This document shows positions 35,768 through 45,072 of a stretch of DNA of 64,000 bases, piece after piece. The position numbers were made by a program, and so were the translations under genes. This stretch comes from Martelella limonii (GTDB taxonomy: Bacteria > Pseudomonadota > Alphaproteobacteria > Rhizobiales > Rhizobiaceae): contig NZ_JABUOU010000006.1 in NCBI RefSeq assembly GCF_013344475.1, forward strand, positions 124,001 through 188,000. The letters are read 5' to 3'. The stretch's first letter is position 1, and each line of letters starts with the position of its first letter. The notes under the pieces were generated by a model. It was given only the letters and a program-made list of their open reading frames with translations, was not told the origin of the DNA and ran no database searches.

Positions 35768-37411
35768 TCATATCCGCGCGCAGAACCCGTCATAGGCGCC
35801 GAGTTCCACCGTTGCGCCATTGAGCACGCCTGTCATGCCCGGAAGGTCGAGCGTCTCAACGTGGTCGACGGCCATCTGCATTGCGGCCGTCCGCGGCGTC
35901 TCGGCGAAGTTGAACACGAACAGCAGCGTCTCGTTGTCCTTCGAGCGGGTGAAGATCAGGATATCGTGGTCTTCGCTGTCCATGAATTGGATCTCGCCGT
36001 CAAACAGGGCGGCATGCTCCTTGCGGAACGCAAGCGTTGCCCGGTAGTGGCTGAAGACCGTATCGGGAAGCGGGGCCTGCTCGAAGACCGAGAGCGGCAG
36101 ATGCTCCGCCGGGACGGGCAGCCACGGCTTCTCAGCGGTGGAGAAGCCGGCATCCGGCGGCACATTGCTCCACGGCATGGGCGTGCGGCAGCCATCGCGG
36201 CCCTTGAAGGACGGCCAGAAACGGATGCCGTAGGGATCGCGCAGATCCTCGAAGGCAAGCTCCGCCTGCGGCAGGCCGAGCTCCTCGCCCTGATAGAGGC
36301 AGATCGAGCCCTTCAGCGTTGCAAGCACCGACAGCGCAAGCCGCGCCACCGGTTCGCGCTCTTCCTCGCTGCGGGCAAAGCGCGACACATGGCGGTCGAC
36401 GTCGTGGTTGGAAAACGCCCAGCACACCCAGCCATCGGTGACGGTGGCGAAGAAATTCTCGACGCAGTGGCGGATATGGCCCGGCGAGAAATTCGGCCCC
36501 AGAAAGTCGAACGTATAGCACATGTGCAGCTTGTCATTGCCGGCGGTATAATCGGCCACCGTCTTCAGCGAACGCGCGCCATCCCCCACCTCGCCAACGG
36601 AAGACCGGCCCTCATACTCGTCGAGCAGAGCTCGGAATCGCTTCAGGAAGTCGATGTTTTCCGGCCGGGTCTTGTCGTAGATGTGCTTCTGGAAGCCATA
36701 GGGATTGACGTCGGGCGCATCGAGGCCCGCGCCGTCGTCATCGCCCTGCATGGGCGGGTTGTCGCGCAATTCCGCATCGCAAAAATAATAGTTGACGGTG
36801 TCGAGCCGGAAGCCGTCCACGCCGAGATCGAGCCAGAAGCGAACGGTCTCGAGCAGGGCATCCTGCACCGCCTTGCTGTGGAAGTTGAGATCCGGCTGGC
36901 TCGCCAGGAAATTGTGCATGTAATATTGCTTGCGGGTGCCGTCCCATTCCCAGCCCGGCCCTCCGAAGATCGACATCCAGTTGTTGGGCGCCGTCCCGTC
37001 GGGCTTGGCATCGGCCCAGACATACCAGTCGGCCTTGGGGTTGTCCCGGCTGGAACGGCTTTCCTCAAACCATGCATGCTCGTCGGAGGTGTGGGAGAGT
37101 ACCTGGTCGATGATCACCTTCAGCCCCAGGCGGTGTGCCTCACCGACAAGCGCCTTGAAATCATCGAGTGTTCCAAACATCGGATCGACATCGAGATAGT
37201 CCGAGACGTCATAGCCCATATCCGCCATGGGCGACTTGAAGAAGGGCGACAGCCAGATGGCGTCGACGCCGAGTTCCGCGACATAGGTCAGCCGCCGTGT
37301 GATGCCCGGCAGATCGCCGATGCCATCGCCGGTGGTATCCTGAAAGGAGCGCGGATAGATCTGGTAGATGACGCCGCCGCGCCACCATTCCGGCCTGTTA
37401 TCACTCGTCAT
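35768..37411 (-). CDS. Alpha-glucosidase, GH13 family
   Basis: 547 residues starting MTSDNRPEWWRGGVIYQIYPRSF, a standard GH13 opening. Catalytic regions: DQVLSHTS, nucleophile in GFRLDTVN, acid/base Glu in SVGEVGD, and SNHDVDR. No signal peptide, so it is cytoplasmic, acting on imported sucrose, maltose, trehalose or similar disaccharides. Resembles rhizobial AglA, but the usual aglEFG transporter genes are not adjacent. Confidence 0.9.
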   Translation of the reverse strand: MTSDNRPEWWRGGVIYQIYPRSFQDTTGDGIGDLPGITRRLTYVAELGVDAIWLSPFFKSPMADMGYDVSDYLDVDPMFGTLDDFKALVGEAHRLGLKVIIDQVLSHTSDEHAWFEESRSSRDNPKADWYVWADAKPDGTAPNNWMSIFGGPGWEWDGTRKQYYMHNFLASQPDLNFHSKAVQDALLETVRFWLDLGVDGFRLDTVNYYFCDAELRDNPPMQGDDDGAGLDAPDVNPYGFQKHIYDKTRPENIDFLKRFRALLDEYEGRSSVGEVGDGARSLKTVADYTAGNDKLHMCYTFDFLGPNFSPGHIRHCVENFFATVTDGWVCWAFSNHDVDRHVSRFARSEEEREPVARLALSVLATLKGSICLYQGEELGLPQAELAFEDLRDPYGIRFWPSFKGRDGCRTPMPWSNVPPDAGFSTAEKPWLPVPAEHLPLSVFEQAPLPDTVFSHYRATLAFRKEHAALFDGEIQFMDSEDHDILIFTRSKDNETLLFVFNFAETPRTAAMQMAVDHVETLDLPGMTGVLNGATVELGAYDGFCARI

Positions 37412-37520
37412 GGAAAATCCCTTGCTCGAAATGCACCCCGGCCAGCCTATCTGCCGGACCGCGCGAGGTAAATGCGATGAAGACCTTTCTTTGCAACGCA
37501 CAATGACGACGATAGTTGGC

Positions 37521-37538
37521 CTGTAATATGGCTGACAC
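37521..37538 (+). promoter_or_regulatory. Pho-box-like site
   Basis: CTGTAAT-ATGG-CTGACAC: two heptamers 11 bp apart, matching CTGTCAT-N4-CTGTCAT with one and two mismatches. It lies 33 bp before the glycosyltransferase ATG. PhoB control is inferred. Confidence 0.45.
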
Positions 37539-37570
37539 ATGGGCGGGCTAAAGCGGCTGAAACCCGAGAA

Positions 37571-38632
37571 ATGCCTCCCAGTTTGGGGAATCACCTGCGC
37601 ATGCATGAACCGGCAAAGAGACTGACCCTCATTTCCGATGCCTGGCATCCGCAGGTGAACGGCGTGGTCCGCACCATCGAGAACACCAATGCCCAGCTTG
37701 AGAAGATGGGCGTCAAGGTGACGATGATCACCCCCGACATGTTCCGCAATATCGGCATGCCGACCTATCCGGAAATCCGGCTGGCGCTGACAAGCTATCG
37801 CCGCGTTGCGCAGCTGATCGAGGACAGCAGGCCCGATTACGTTCACATCGCCACCGAAGGCCCGCTGGGTTACAAGGCGCGCCGCTGGTGCCGAAAGAAC
37901 GATTTCCGGTTTTCGACCAGCTACCACACCCGCTTTCCGGAATATGTCTCGGCGCGTTTTCCCGTGCCGATCGGCATGCTTTACGGAATGATGCGCAATT
38001 TCCACAATGCCGGAAACGGCTGCATGGTGGCCACCGACAGCCTTGCCCGCGAACTGAAGGCCCACGGGTTCAACAACCTGAAACCGTGGAGCCGGGGGAT
38101 CGATACCCGTCAGTTCCATCCGCGCCCCAAGAGCGACGCGCCGTTTGGGGGTCTGCCAAGACCGGTTTTTCTGACGGTGGCGCGGGCGGCTGTCGAGAAG
38201 AACCTTCCGGCCCTCTTGTCGCTGGATCTGCCGGGCAGCATCGTCATCGTCGGCGACGGTCCGGCACGCCGTGATCTTCAGGAGAAATATCCGAAGGCCC
38301 ATTTTCTGGGGATGCTGAAGGGAGAAGACCTGGCAAAGGCCTATGCCGAGGCCGACGTCTTCGTGTTCACGTCCAAGACCGACACTTTCGGCAACACCAC
38401 GATCGAGGCGCTTTCAAGCGGCATTCCGGTCGCAGCCTTTCCGGTCACCGGCCCGCTCGACATTCTTGGCGGCCATGAGGAGGCGGGCGTTCTCGACGAG
38501 GACCTGAAAGCTGCCTGCCTGAAGGCGCTCTCATGTTCGCCTGAGAAAGCGCGCGCGCTGGGCGAGACCTATACCTGGGAAGCGGCTGCCACGCAGTTTC
38601 TGGAAAACATCATCGCCGCGCATGACGGTTGA
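37571..38632 (+). CDS. Family 4 glycosyltransferase (Agt-like, possible glycolipid synthase)
   Basis: 353 residues, GT-B fold. SDAWHPQVNGVVRTIENT is the acceptor-side glycine-rich loop, and FVFTSKTDTFGNTTIEALSSGIPV is the E-x7-E-type donor site. The ATG at 37571 or one ten codons on (37601) could start translation. Sequence style resembles diacylglycerol glycosyltransferases (Agt) of Agrobacterium and relatives that make glucosyl or glucuronosyl lipids under phosphate limitation. The Pho-box-like site upstream supports that role (inference). Confidence 0.8.
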   Translation: MPPSLGNHLRMHEPAKRLTLISDAWHPQVNGVVRTIENTNAQLEKMGVKVTMITPDMFRNIGMPTYPEIRLALTSYRRVAQLIEDSRPDYVHIATEGPLGYKARRWCRKNDFRFSTSYHTRFPEYVSARFPVPIGMLYGMMRNFHNAGNGCMVATDSLARELKAHGFNNLKPWSRGIDTRQFHPRPKSDAPFGGLPRPVFLTVARAAVEKNLPALLSLDLPGSIVIVGDGPARRDLQEKYPKAHFLGMLKGEDLAKAYAEADVFVFTSKTDTFGNTTIEALSSGIPVAAFPVTGPLDILGGHEEAGVLDEDLKAACLKALSCSPEKARALGETYTWEAAATQFLENIIAAHDG

Positions 38633-38661
38633 CCGGCCGCCGAGATCGCAGGCGGCGGGGG

Positions 38662-40008
38662 CTATTCACCGGAAACGGAAATTTCGGGCCTGCCGTCGAT
38701 CACCAGCCGTATCTGACCACGCTCGGGCCGCTCCAGGCGCAAGGGTCCGCCGCGCTCTTCCAGCCGGCGGCGCAGCAGGATCAGCCGGGTCTCGAGATTG
38801 TCCTTGAAATCCGGAAGGTTGAGGCGGCGGTCCCTGCGAATTTCGCGATTGGAAAATTCGGTCCGGCCCGTCTGGACATAGCTGCTCACGAAATGGTGGA
38901 GCAGCCGTCCCGGCACGCCGCGAATGACGTATTCATTATCGATGAACACCCCTCCATCGTGCGGAAAGAACTGGAACCGGAACTCCGTGCGATCGCCGCT
39001 GTGGGTCTGGGGCGGCGCTGACGGCGCCCTCGCTTCGCCCGAAACATCGGCGAGTTCGAAATTGACGAGGCCAGAGGCCACCTGCGCCGCAATGATCCTG
39101 AGAACGGCTTCCTCGTCATGCGAAAAGTCGAAGCTCTTTTCCGATTCTGCGAACACCACACCGATGAGGCGGCCAGCGGCGATCATCGGCACCGCCACCT
39201 GGCTCTGCGGCTCCTCGATCATCGGCACGGGAATTTCTTCGCGGTTTGCCGCTGTTGACGCCGCGATCGCCGAGACATAGCGGCGGCTGCGCCTGAGATC
39301 GGGAATCCGCACAGTCTGCCGGCGTGCCGCCGCGACGCCGATGATGCCTTCGCCGAAGGCAATTTCGGCACCGAAGCCGAAATGCGGATAGCCGCGACTG
39401 GCAACCGTCACGAGCCTGTTCGTCTCGTGATCTGCCACCAGGATCATGGCGTGGCCGATGTCAAACCGTTCCGAAAGCAGCGCCAAGCTGGCGTCGAGCA
39501 GGGTTTCGGCATCGCCGACCTCCGCAAGCGCGCCTGCCGCCGCGGCCGCTTGCCAAAGATAATTGTCACGGCCATCCGTAGGCAGCGGCACCGGTTCCAG
39601 CGGCGCCACCGGATCGATGCGGCTGCATTCCTCAACGCGGTAGATGTCGACAGCCCGCAGGGCGAGCATGTGAGACGTTTCCTGAAGGCCCGACATGACG
39701 TCGAACTGGGCCGCCAGTCGCTCGAAAATCTCGCCGGAGCGGACCGAGCGCTCGAAAACGAGATCGAGGACATGCTGCATGCCGTTGCGGCCGTCCAGCA
39801 CCACGAGCTTGGCCCTTCCCGTGATCTCGATATTTGCCGCCGTCTTCGAGAAAAACTGGTTCGAGAGCCCGACATGCTCGCTATCGATGTAGTGAACCTG
39901 CGACAGATAGGAAATGTTGGGCATGCCGGCGGCGTCGCTTGTGGCAATCACGGAGGGCATGATGCCCTCCAGGCTCTCGCGGATGGCCTCGAGCGGGACG
40001 CTCAGCAT
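38662..40008 (-). CDS. PNPOx-like / GAF / winged-helix three-domain protein
   Basis: 448 residues from ATG at 40008, preceded by GGAG. Residues about 1-130 form a pyridoxamine-phosphate-oxidase-like flavin barrel (PSVIATSDAAGMPNISYLSQVHYI), about 165-310 a GAF domain (LLSERFDIGHAMILV to AAGRLIGVVFAE), and about 345-440 an OmpR-like winged helix (VFIDNEYVIRGVPGRLL then LETRLILLRRRL). It could be a flavin- or redox-sensing DNA-binding regulator, but function is not known. It overlaps the upstream PNPOx gene by 7 bp. Confidence 0.75.
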   Translation of the reverse strand: MLSVPLEAIRESLEGIMPSVIATSDAAGMPNISYLSQVHYIDSEHVGLSNQFFSKTAANIEITGRAKLVVLDGRNGMQHVLDLVFERSVRSGEIFERLAAQFDVMSGLQETSHMLALRAVDIYRVEECSRIDPVAPLEPVPLPTDGRDNYLWQAAAAAGALAEVGDAETLLDASLALLSERFDIGHAMILVADHETNRLVTVASRGYPHFGFGAEIAFGEGIIGVAAARRQTVRIPDLRRSRRYVSAIAASTAANREEIPVPMIEEPQSQVAVPMIAAGRLIGVVFAESEKSFDFSHDEEAVLRIIAAQVASGLVNFELADVSGEARAPSAPPQTHSGDRTEFRFQFFPHDGGVFIDNEYVIRGVPGRLLHHFVSSYVQTGRTEFSNREIRRDRRLNLPDFKDNLETRLILLRRRLEERGGPLRLERPERGQIRLVIDGRPEISVSGE

Positions 40009-40475
40009 ATGTCGCTCCGCAACCGGGCGCCTGCGCCTGGCCCCGGGGTCTGGACGAACAGGTCGGCGGGCCAGAACCGGATCGCGATCAAATCTGCATC
40101 GCAAAATACCGAGGAAAGCTGAAGGCGGCTGACACCCAGGCCTGCAAGGATATCAAGCATGACGGCAACATACCGCGCCGCACGCTCCACCTGCTCAGGG
40201 GATGCCCGTGCAACCGCGCCGATCGCGCCCTTGACCTGGATTGCCCTATAGCTGCTCGGGTTCGCGAAGGTCGCCGCGATCATTCCGCCTTTCGCCGCAT
40301 TGGCGTAAAAGTCCGGCCACTGCGTCGAGGACGCCAGCAGCACGATATCGCCCTGATCCCCATCAAAATAAGCGCCGCATCCACGGCCGATATGGGGCCG
40401 CAGCGCCGCGTCGGTGATCGCCGCAACAATCATCACATTACCGGACAAAAATGCGGCGACGTCGTCTTCAAGCAC
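40002..40475 (-). CDS. Small pyridoxamine 5'-phosphate oxidase-family protein
   Basis: 157 residues, one split-barrel domain (VAAFLSGNVMIVAAITDAALRPHIGRGCGAYFD). It is followed with a 7-bp overlap by the PNPOx-GAF-wHTH gene, so the two form an operon. Probably binds a flavin; substrate unknown. Confidence 0.78.
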   Translation of the reverse strand: MLEDDVAAFLSGNVMIVAAITDAALRPHIGRGCGAYFDGDQGDIVLLASSTQWPDFYANAAKGGMIAATFANPSSYRAIQVKGAIGAVARASPEQVERAARYVAVMLDILAGLGVSRLQLSSVFCDADLIAIRFWPADLFVQTPGPGAGARLRSDIC

Positions 40476-40548
40476 GAAAGCCCCCCAGCCATACGCGATT
40501 GCCGTCGCGGCACTTTACGCCGAGCCTGCGGCAGCGACAACTGGCCGA

Positions 40549-40596
40549 TAGGAAACATTTAGGAAAGCGGCAATGCGCTTAGCAAGCTTTTAGGAA
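40549..40596. promoter_or_regulatory. Three phased TAGGAA repeats
   Basis: TAGGAA at 40549, 40560 and 40591: spacings of 11 and 31 bp, about one and three helical turns. The last two carry a longer shared context (TTTAGGAA then GCG). In the divergent region between the PNPOx operon and the hemerythrin-like gene; possibly a regulator site. Confidence 0.35.
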
Positions 40597-40672
40597 GCGC
40601 CGGAAAAGTCGTGCAGCTAATGGGAAGTCGCCGCCGAACCGACGGCGTTTTCAACAAACCGGGGAGACCGAA

Positions 40673-41374
40673 ATGAGCAATATCGACTTCATGGCCAACA
40701 CCCCTCTCCTGGCCAACCGCTATGACCTTTACGGCGGCGTTCACAAGGGGCTTCGCCGCATGCAGTGCATGCTTCTTGCCCGACTCGGGGCCAATGACTT
40801 CGAGGACACCGCCGCAACCGAAAAGCTTCTCGCCGACCTGAAGCGCCTGCTGTCCATGGCCGCCGCCCATGTCGAACACGAGGACAGGGAAATCCATGCC
40901 GCGCTCCGGGCGCGCGCGATCGATACCGGCCTCCTGGACGAGCAGCACGACGATCATCGCGAGGCGTTCACCGTCATAGCCAACAAGATTGCCGCGATCG
41001 AAGAGAGCCGGGGCGCCGAGCGCATAGAGGCCGGGCGCGGGCTCTACCTCACCTTCGCCGCCTATATCGCGGATGACTTCGCCCATATGCATGAGGAAGA
41101 AACGGTGCTCTGCCCGATCCTGTGGCAGGCTTACTCCGATGCGGAACTGCAGGCGATCGAGATGCGCATCATCGCCTCGCTTCCGCCGGAAGAAAACATG
41201 GCGTTCACCCGAATGATGCTGCCGGCGATGAACCCGGCCGAACGCAATGCGATGGTCGGCGGAATGCGCCAGGGAATGCCGCCGGAGGTTTTCAACGCGG
41301 TCATCGAATTCGCCATCCGGCCTTCGCTCACCGAAGCGGAATTCGCGGCACTGCAGTCCGGTCTTGCGGCATGA
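40673..41374 (+). CDS. Hemerythrin HHE domain protein
   Basis: 233 residues, helical. Iron-ligand candidates: His in YGGVHKGLRRM, HVEHEDREIH, HDDHREAF, and HMHEEE, the HHE pattern of a diiron oxygen or NO-responsive fold. The C-terminal half (MLPAMNPAERNAMVGGMRQGM) is a helical extension. Divergent from the flavin-protein operon, suggesting a shared redox or stress theme (inference). Confidence 0.85.
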   Translation: MSNIDFMANTPLLANRYDLYGGVHKGLRRMQCMLLARLGANDFEDTAATEKLLADLKRLLSMAAAHVEHEDREIHAALRARAIDTGLLDEQHDDHREAFTVIANKIAAIEESRGAERIEAGRGLYLTFAAYIADDFAHMHEEETVLCPILWQAYSDAELQAIEMRIIASLPPEENMAFTRMMLPAMNPAERNAMVGGMRQGMPPEVFNAVIEFAIRPSLTEAEFAALQSGLAA

Positions 41375-41473
41375 CCCCGGACACTTTCACCGCAAGCGCC
41401 TGCCGATGGCAACCGGATTGCGCCCGCTGCACCATGCGATCATGCCCGACACTTACCCCCTATATTCTCAAGG

Positions 41474-42085
41474 ATGACAACAATGCGTCTCTATTCCCTC
41501 CTTCTCGCCCTGATGATCGCAAGCCCGGTACTGGCGGAAACGCCTCAGCCGGCGCCGAGCGGTCTCTATGAACAGGACAGTCCGCATACCAGCGTGACCT
41601 GGAAGATCGACCATTTCGGCCTGTCGCACTTCACCGCGCGCTTTATCGGCGCGAAGGCGAAGCTCGACTGGAATGCCGACACGCCGGAGCTTTCAACCCT
41701 CACAGTGGAGATCGATCCAACCTCCGTCAGGACCGACTTCCCGTTCCCGGAGGTCGAGGATTTCGATGGCAAGATCGGCAGTGATCCGGCGTTTCTTGCG
41801 GCAAGCCCGATCGTCTTCGTATCGAAGAAGATCGTGGTCACCGGCGACAATACCGGCCTGATCGAGGGCGAATTGACCATGCGCGGGGAAACGCATCCGG
41901 CCGTGATGGAGGCTACCTTCAATGGCTCGCTCGCCGAGCATCCGATCGAAAAGGTCGCCAAGCTGGGCTTTTCGGGGCACATGACGGTGAAGCGGTCGCT
42001 CTGGGGTCTCACATTCGCGACTCCCGCGCTCGGCGATGATGTCGAGGTGATCATCGAGACCGAATTCAAGCCGGAAGGCGCATAA
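41474..42085 (+). CDS. YceI family periplasmic protein
   Basis: About 203 residues; signal peptide ends near residue 21 (VLA-ET). YceI lipocalin-like barrel landmarks are HTSVTWKIDHFGLSHFTARF and LTMRGETHPAVMEATF. Family members bind isoprenoid quinones or lipids. Start could be ATG at 41474 or 41483; the latter sits at better distance from AAGG. Confidence 0.88.
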   Translation: MTTMRLYSLLLALMIASPVLAETPQPAPSGLYEQDSPHTSVTWKIDHFGLSHFTARFIGAKAKLDWNADTPELSTLTVEIDPTSVRTDFPFPEVEDFDGKIGSDPAFLAASPIVFVSKKIVVTGDNTGLIEGELTMRGETHPAVMEATFNGSLAEHPIEKVAKLGFSGHMTVKRSLWGLTFATPALGDDVEVIIETEFKPEGA

Positions 42086-42101
42086 GGCGGGAAACCGCCT
42101 T
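42084..42101. terminator. Hairpin between convergent yceI-like and der genes
   Basis: AAGGCGG-GAAA-CCGCCTT, a 7-bp stem with a GNRA-type tetraloop filling the gap between the two stops. It may serve both directions; no long T-run. Confidence 0.5.
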
Positions 42102-43528
42102 CAGCGCTTCTTCTTGCGCTTGTGCTCGAACGGGTTTTCGCCGGCCCGGAAATGGATCCGGATCGGTACGCCCGGCATGTCGAAATCATTGCGCAGGCCG
42201 TTGGTCAGATAGCGGATATAGCTTTCCGGCACGGCATCGGGGCGGGTGCAGGAAATCATGAAGCCCGGTGGACGGGTTTTCACCTGGGTCATGTATTTCA
42301 TCCTCAACCGCCGGCCGGAAACGGCGGGCGGGGGATGGCTGACGGTCTGATGGTCGAGCCAGCGGTTGAGCCGGGCCGTGGAGATCCGGCTGTTCCAGAC
42401 CTTGTCGGTATCGGCGATCGCCTGCATCAGCTTGTCGAGGCCGGTTCCGCGCTCGCCGGAGATCGGCACGGCGCGGATGCCGCGCGCCTGCGGCAGAAGC
42501 CGGTCGGTCTTTTCGCGCAGATCGGCGAGCACGGCCTGGCGGTCTTCGATCATGTCCCACTTGTTGAAGGCAAGCACGGCGGCGCGGCCTTCGCGGATGA
42601 CCAGATCGACGATCTGCAGGTCCTGCTTCTCGAACGGGATCGTGGCATCGAACACGATCACCACGCATTCGGCAAAGCGGATCGCCCTCAGCGCATCGGA
42701 AACCGAGAGCTTCTCGAGCTTTTCGATCACCCGCGCCTTGCGGCGCATGCCGGCGGTGTCAAACAGCTTGATCGGCCGGCCGCGCCATTCCCATTCGACC
42801 GAGATCGAATCGCGGGTGATGCCCGCTTCCGGACCGGTCAGAAGCCGGTCCTCGCCGAGATAGCGGTTGATCAGCGTCGACTTGCCGGCATTCGGACGGC
42901 CGACGATGGCAACCCGAAGCGGCTTGCTGTCGTCGTAAGGGGCCGCCTCTTCCGGATTGTCGGCCTCTTCCTTGGACAGCATCACGTCGGTCGTCGCTTC
43001 GTCGACAGGCGCTTCCTTCGGAAAGGCGCGCTCCTCGCCGATTGCCGCGATGATCGCCTCGCGCAGATCGTTCATGCCCTGGCCGTGTTCGGCCGAAATC
43101 GGGCAAGGTTCGCCAAGCCCCAGCGTGAAGGCATCATAGAAGCCCGCATCGGAACCGCGCGCCTCTGCCTTGTTGGCAACCAGCACCACCGGCTTGCCGC
43201 GCCGGCGCACCATTTCGGCAAGCGTGTTGTCGGCTGGCGTCAGCCCGGCCTTGGCATCGACCACGAACAGCGACAGATCGGCCTCGTCGATCGCGGCTTC
43301 GGTCTGGGCGCGCATGCGGCCCGGCAGCGTATCGGCTGCGGCTTCTTCGAGACCGGCCGTGTCGATGATGGTGAAGCGCAGGTCATAGAGCTTTGCCTCG
43401 CCCGGCCGGCGGTCACGGGTGACACCCGGCGTGTCGTCGACAAGCGCCAGCTTCTGCCCCACCAGACGGTTGAACAGTGTCGACTTGCCGACATTGGGCC
43501 GTCCGACGATCGCGACCTTGAAACTCAT
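42101..43528 (-). CDS. der: Ribosome biogenesis GTPase Der (EngA)
   Basis: 475 residues, tandem G domains: first P-loop GRPNVGKST near the N-terminus with DTAGLE, second GRPNAGKST near 212 with DTAGMRRK, then the C-terminal KH-like domain. It acts in 50S subunit assembly. Followed downstream only by the convergent yceI-like gene. Confidence 0.97.
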   Translation of the reverse strand: MSFKVAIVGRPNVGKSTLFNRLVGQKLALVDDTPGVTRDRRPGEAKLYDLRFTIIDTAGLEEAAADTLPGRMRAQTEAAIDEADLSLFVVDAKAGLTPADNTLAEMVRRRGKPVVLVANKAEARGSDAGFYDAFTLGLGEPCPISAEHGQGMNDLREAIIAAIGEERAFPKEAPVDEATTDVMLSKEEADNPEEAAPYDDSKPLRVAIVGRPNAGKSTLINRYLGEDRLLTGPEAGITRDSISVEWEWRGRPIKLFDTAGMRRKARVIEKLEKLSVSDALRAIRFAECVVIVFDATIPFEKQDLQIVDLVIREGRAAVLAFNKWDMIEDRQAVLADLREKTDRLLPQARGIRAVPISGERGTGLDKLMQAIADTDKVWNSRISTARLNRWLDHQTVSHPPPAVSGRRLRMKYMTQVKTRPPGFMISCTRPDAVPESYIRYLTNGLRNDFDMPGVPIRIHFRAGENPFEHKRKKKR

Positions 43529-43584
43529 GACACTGCTCTCCTGACGGCCTTTGCCGTAATCTCACCTGACCGTAGATGCCGCGG

Positions 43585-44271
43585 TCAGCCGGCGGCGCTT
43601 TCCTTCACATCGCCGTCGGCGGTCATCACCTCAAGCATGATCTGGGCGCGGTTCAGCACGTTGCGCGGCGCCTGCGGATCGTTGGAAATCTGTTCGAACC
43701 ATTCCTGGGCGCGGGCATAGTCCTTCAGGCGAAAGGCCGAAAGACCAAGAATTTCGCGGGCCGAGAACCGGAACGGATTGCCATCGGCAGCCAGCTGCTC
43801 GACTTCGGCCGAAACCTGCTCATAGGTGCCGGTATCGACCATAAGCCAGCCGGCACGCAGCTTGGCCGCGTCGCGGATTGCTTCCGGCACGGCGCGATCC
43901 TTGCCGATCGACGAGAAGGCGGAGACCGCAGCGGCGGTATCGCCTGCCTCGGATAGCAGCGTCGCGGCGCGCAGCTGGGCGAGCACCGGATAGGCGCCAT
44001 GACCTTCCTGCTCAAGCTGGGCGAGCGTTTCCTTGGCGGCATCGAGATTGCCGGCATCGATCTGGTTCAGCGCCGTCAGGAACACATCGCCCGACTTTGC
44101 CGCCTGGCGCGACTGCCAGTATTCATAACCGCGCCAGCCGGCCGTGCCGATCACGAGAATGACGGCTGCCGCAATCAGGATCTTGCCATAGCGCCGCCAG
44201 GCATCGCGCATCCTGTCGGAACGCAGTTCCTCATTCACCTCGCGGATAAAGCTGTCATCCTGATTTGCCAT
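43585..44271 (-). CDS. YfgM-like tetratricopeptide inner-membrane protein
   Basis: 228 residues. Short cytoplasmic N-terminus (FIREVNEELRSDRMRDAWRRYG), one membrane segment at about 31-50, then a periplasmic TPR-like helical domain. Matches the YfgM/UPF0070 family, which assists outgoing proteins at the Sec translocon. It precedes der in the same direction, an arrangement also seen in other bacteria. Confidence 0.88.
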   Translation of the reverse strand: MANQDDSFIREVNEELRSDRMRDAWRRYGKILIAAAVILVIGTAGWRGYEYWQSRQAAKSGDVFLTALNQIDAGNLDAAKETLAQLEQEGHGAYPVLAQLRAATLLSEAGDTAAAVSAFSSIGKDRAVPEAIRDAAKLRAGWLMVDTGTYEQVSAEVEQLAADGNPFRFSAREILGLSAFRLKDYARAQEWFEQISNDPQAPRNVLNRAQIMLEVMTADGDVKESAAG

Positions 44272-44363
44272 GGGCTCACTCCGGCGTGCATTTTGTTACG
44301 TGCCGGGCCTTCTAACCGTTTTTTCGTTCTGTTGTAAGGGCAAAAGCCGCTTCATCCTGCCGT

Positions 44364-44951
44364 TTATGCGCCGAACTGGATCGGCACGCCGATCAGCCAG
44401 ACATGCAGCTTCCAGATGAACAGGCCCCACAACACGATACCGAGGACGAAGGCATAGGCGTCATAGCGCGCGGAGACGAAAGGTTTGCGGACGAGAAGCC
44501 CGGCCCGCTCCCGCCGCGCCAGCGAAATGCGCAGGATCACCGCCCAGATCAGGATGCCCGCAAACAGGATGACGGAAGCGGCCTCGCCATTGGCCAGAAG
44601 ATGGGCAAAGGCCCAGATCTTCACCGAGAGCACCATCGGGTGCTTGGCGAAGGATGCCAGCTTTCCTGGCGGAAAGAAGCTTGCCGCAAGAAAGATCATC
44701 GCGATCAGCATCAGGAATACAGTCAGGTGAGCAAGCCAGAATGGCGGATCATAGAGGATGGCCCCGCCCTGCCGGGCACGCCCGAAGGCGAACACCATGA
44801 AGGCGAATTCCGCCAGCGCAACCAGCGAGAACAGGCCTTTCCAGGCATTCTCGCCGATCCGGCCGATCATCGCCCGGCGCAAGCCGGGCGCGAATGTGTG
44901 GATGAGATGGGTCAGGGTGAAAAGCAGAACCGCGATAACCAGCATCAGCAT
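44364..44951 (-). CDS. NnrU family membrane protein
   Basis: 195 residues from ATG at 44951, preceded by GAGGGGG. About five to six hydrophobic helices; THLIHTFAPGLRR and the KHPMVLSVKIWAFAHLLANG stretch are NnrU/isoprenoid-biosynthesis-protein-like. NnrU is linked to denitrification in some alphaproteobacteria, but many homologues, including this one, lack nir/nor neighbours. Confidence 0.87.
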   Translation of the reverse strand: MLMLVIAVLLFTLTHLIHTFAPGLRRAMIGRIGENAWKGLFSLVALAEFAFMVFAFGRARQGGAILYDPPFWLAHLTVFLMLIAMIFLAASFFPPGKLASFAKHPMVLSVKIWAFAHLLANGEAASVILFAGILIWAVILRISLARRERAGLLVRKPFVSARYDAYAFVLGIVLWGLFIWKLHVWLIGVPIQFGA

Positions 44952-45072
44952 GGGCGCCCCCTCGGCAAACACGTCAATTGCCCGCACCTTACGATGGAAG
45001 GAGCGCGTTTAGAAGCGTTCTATTGCGCGCTCAGTGCGCGCGATGCCGCATCAGGCGGCGGGATGTCGCCCA

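Noticed and set aside
37412-38302. N-terminal extension of the GH13 glucosidase to a fusion protein
   Set aside because: The extension is antisense to the glycosyltransferase, and the family start lies at 37411.
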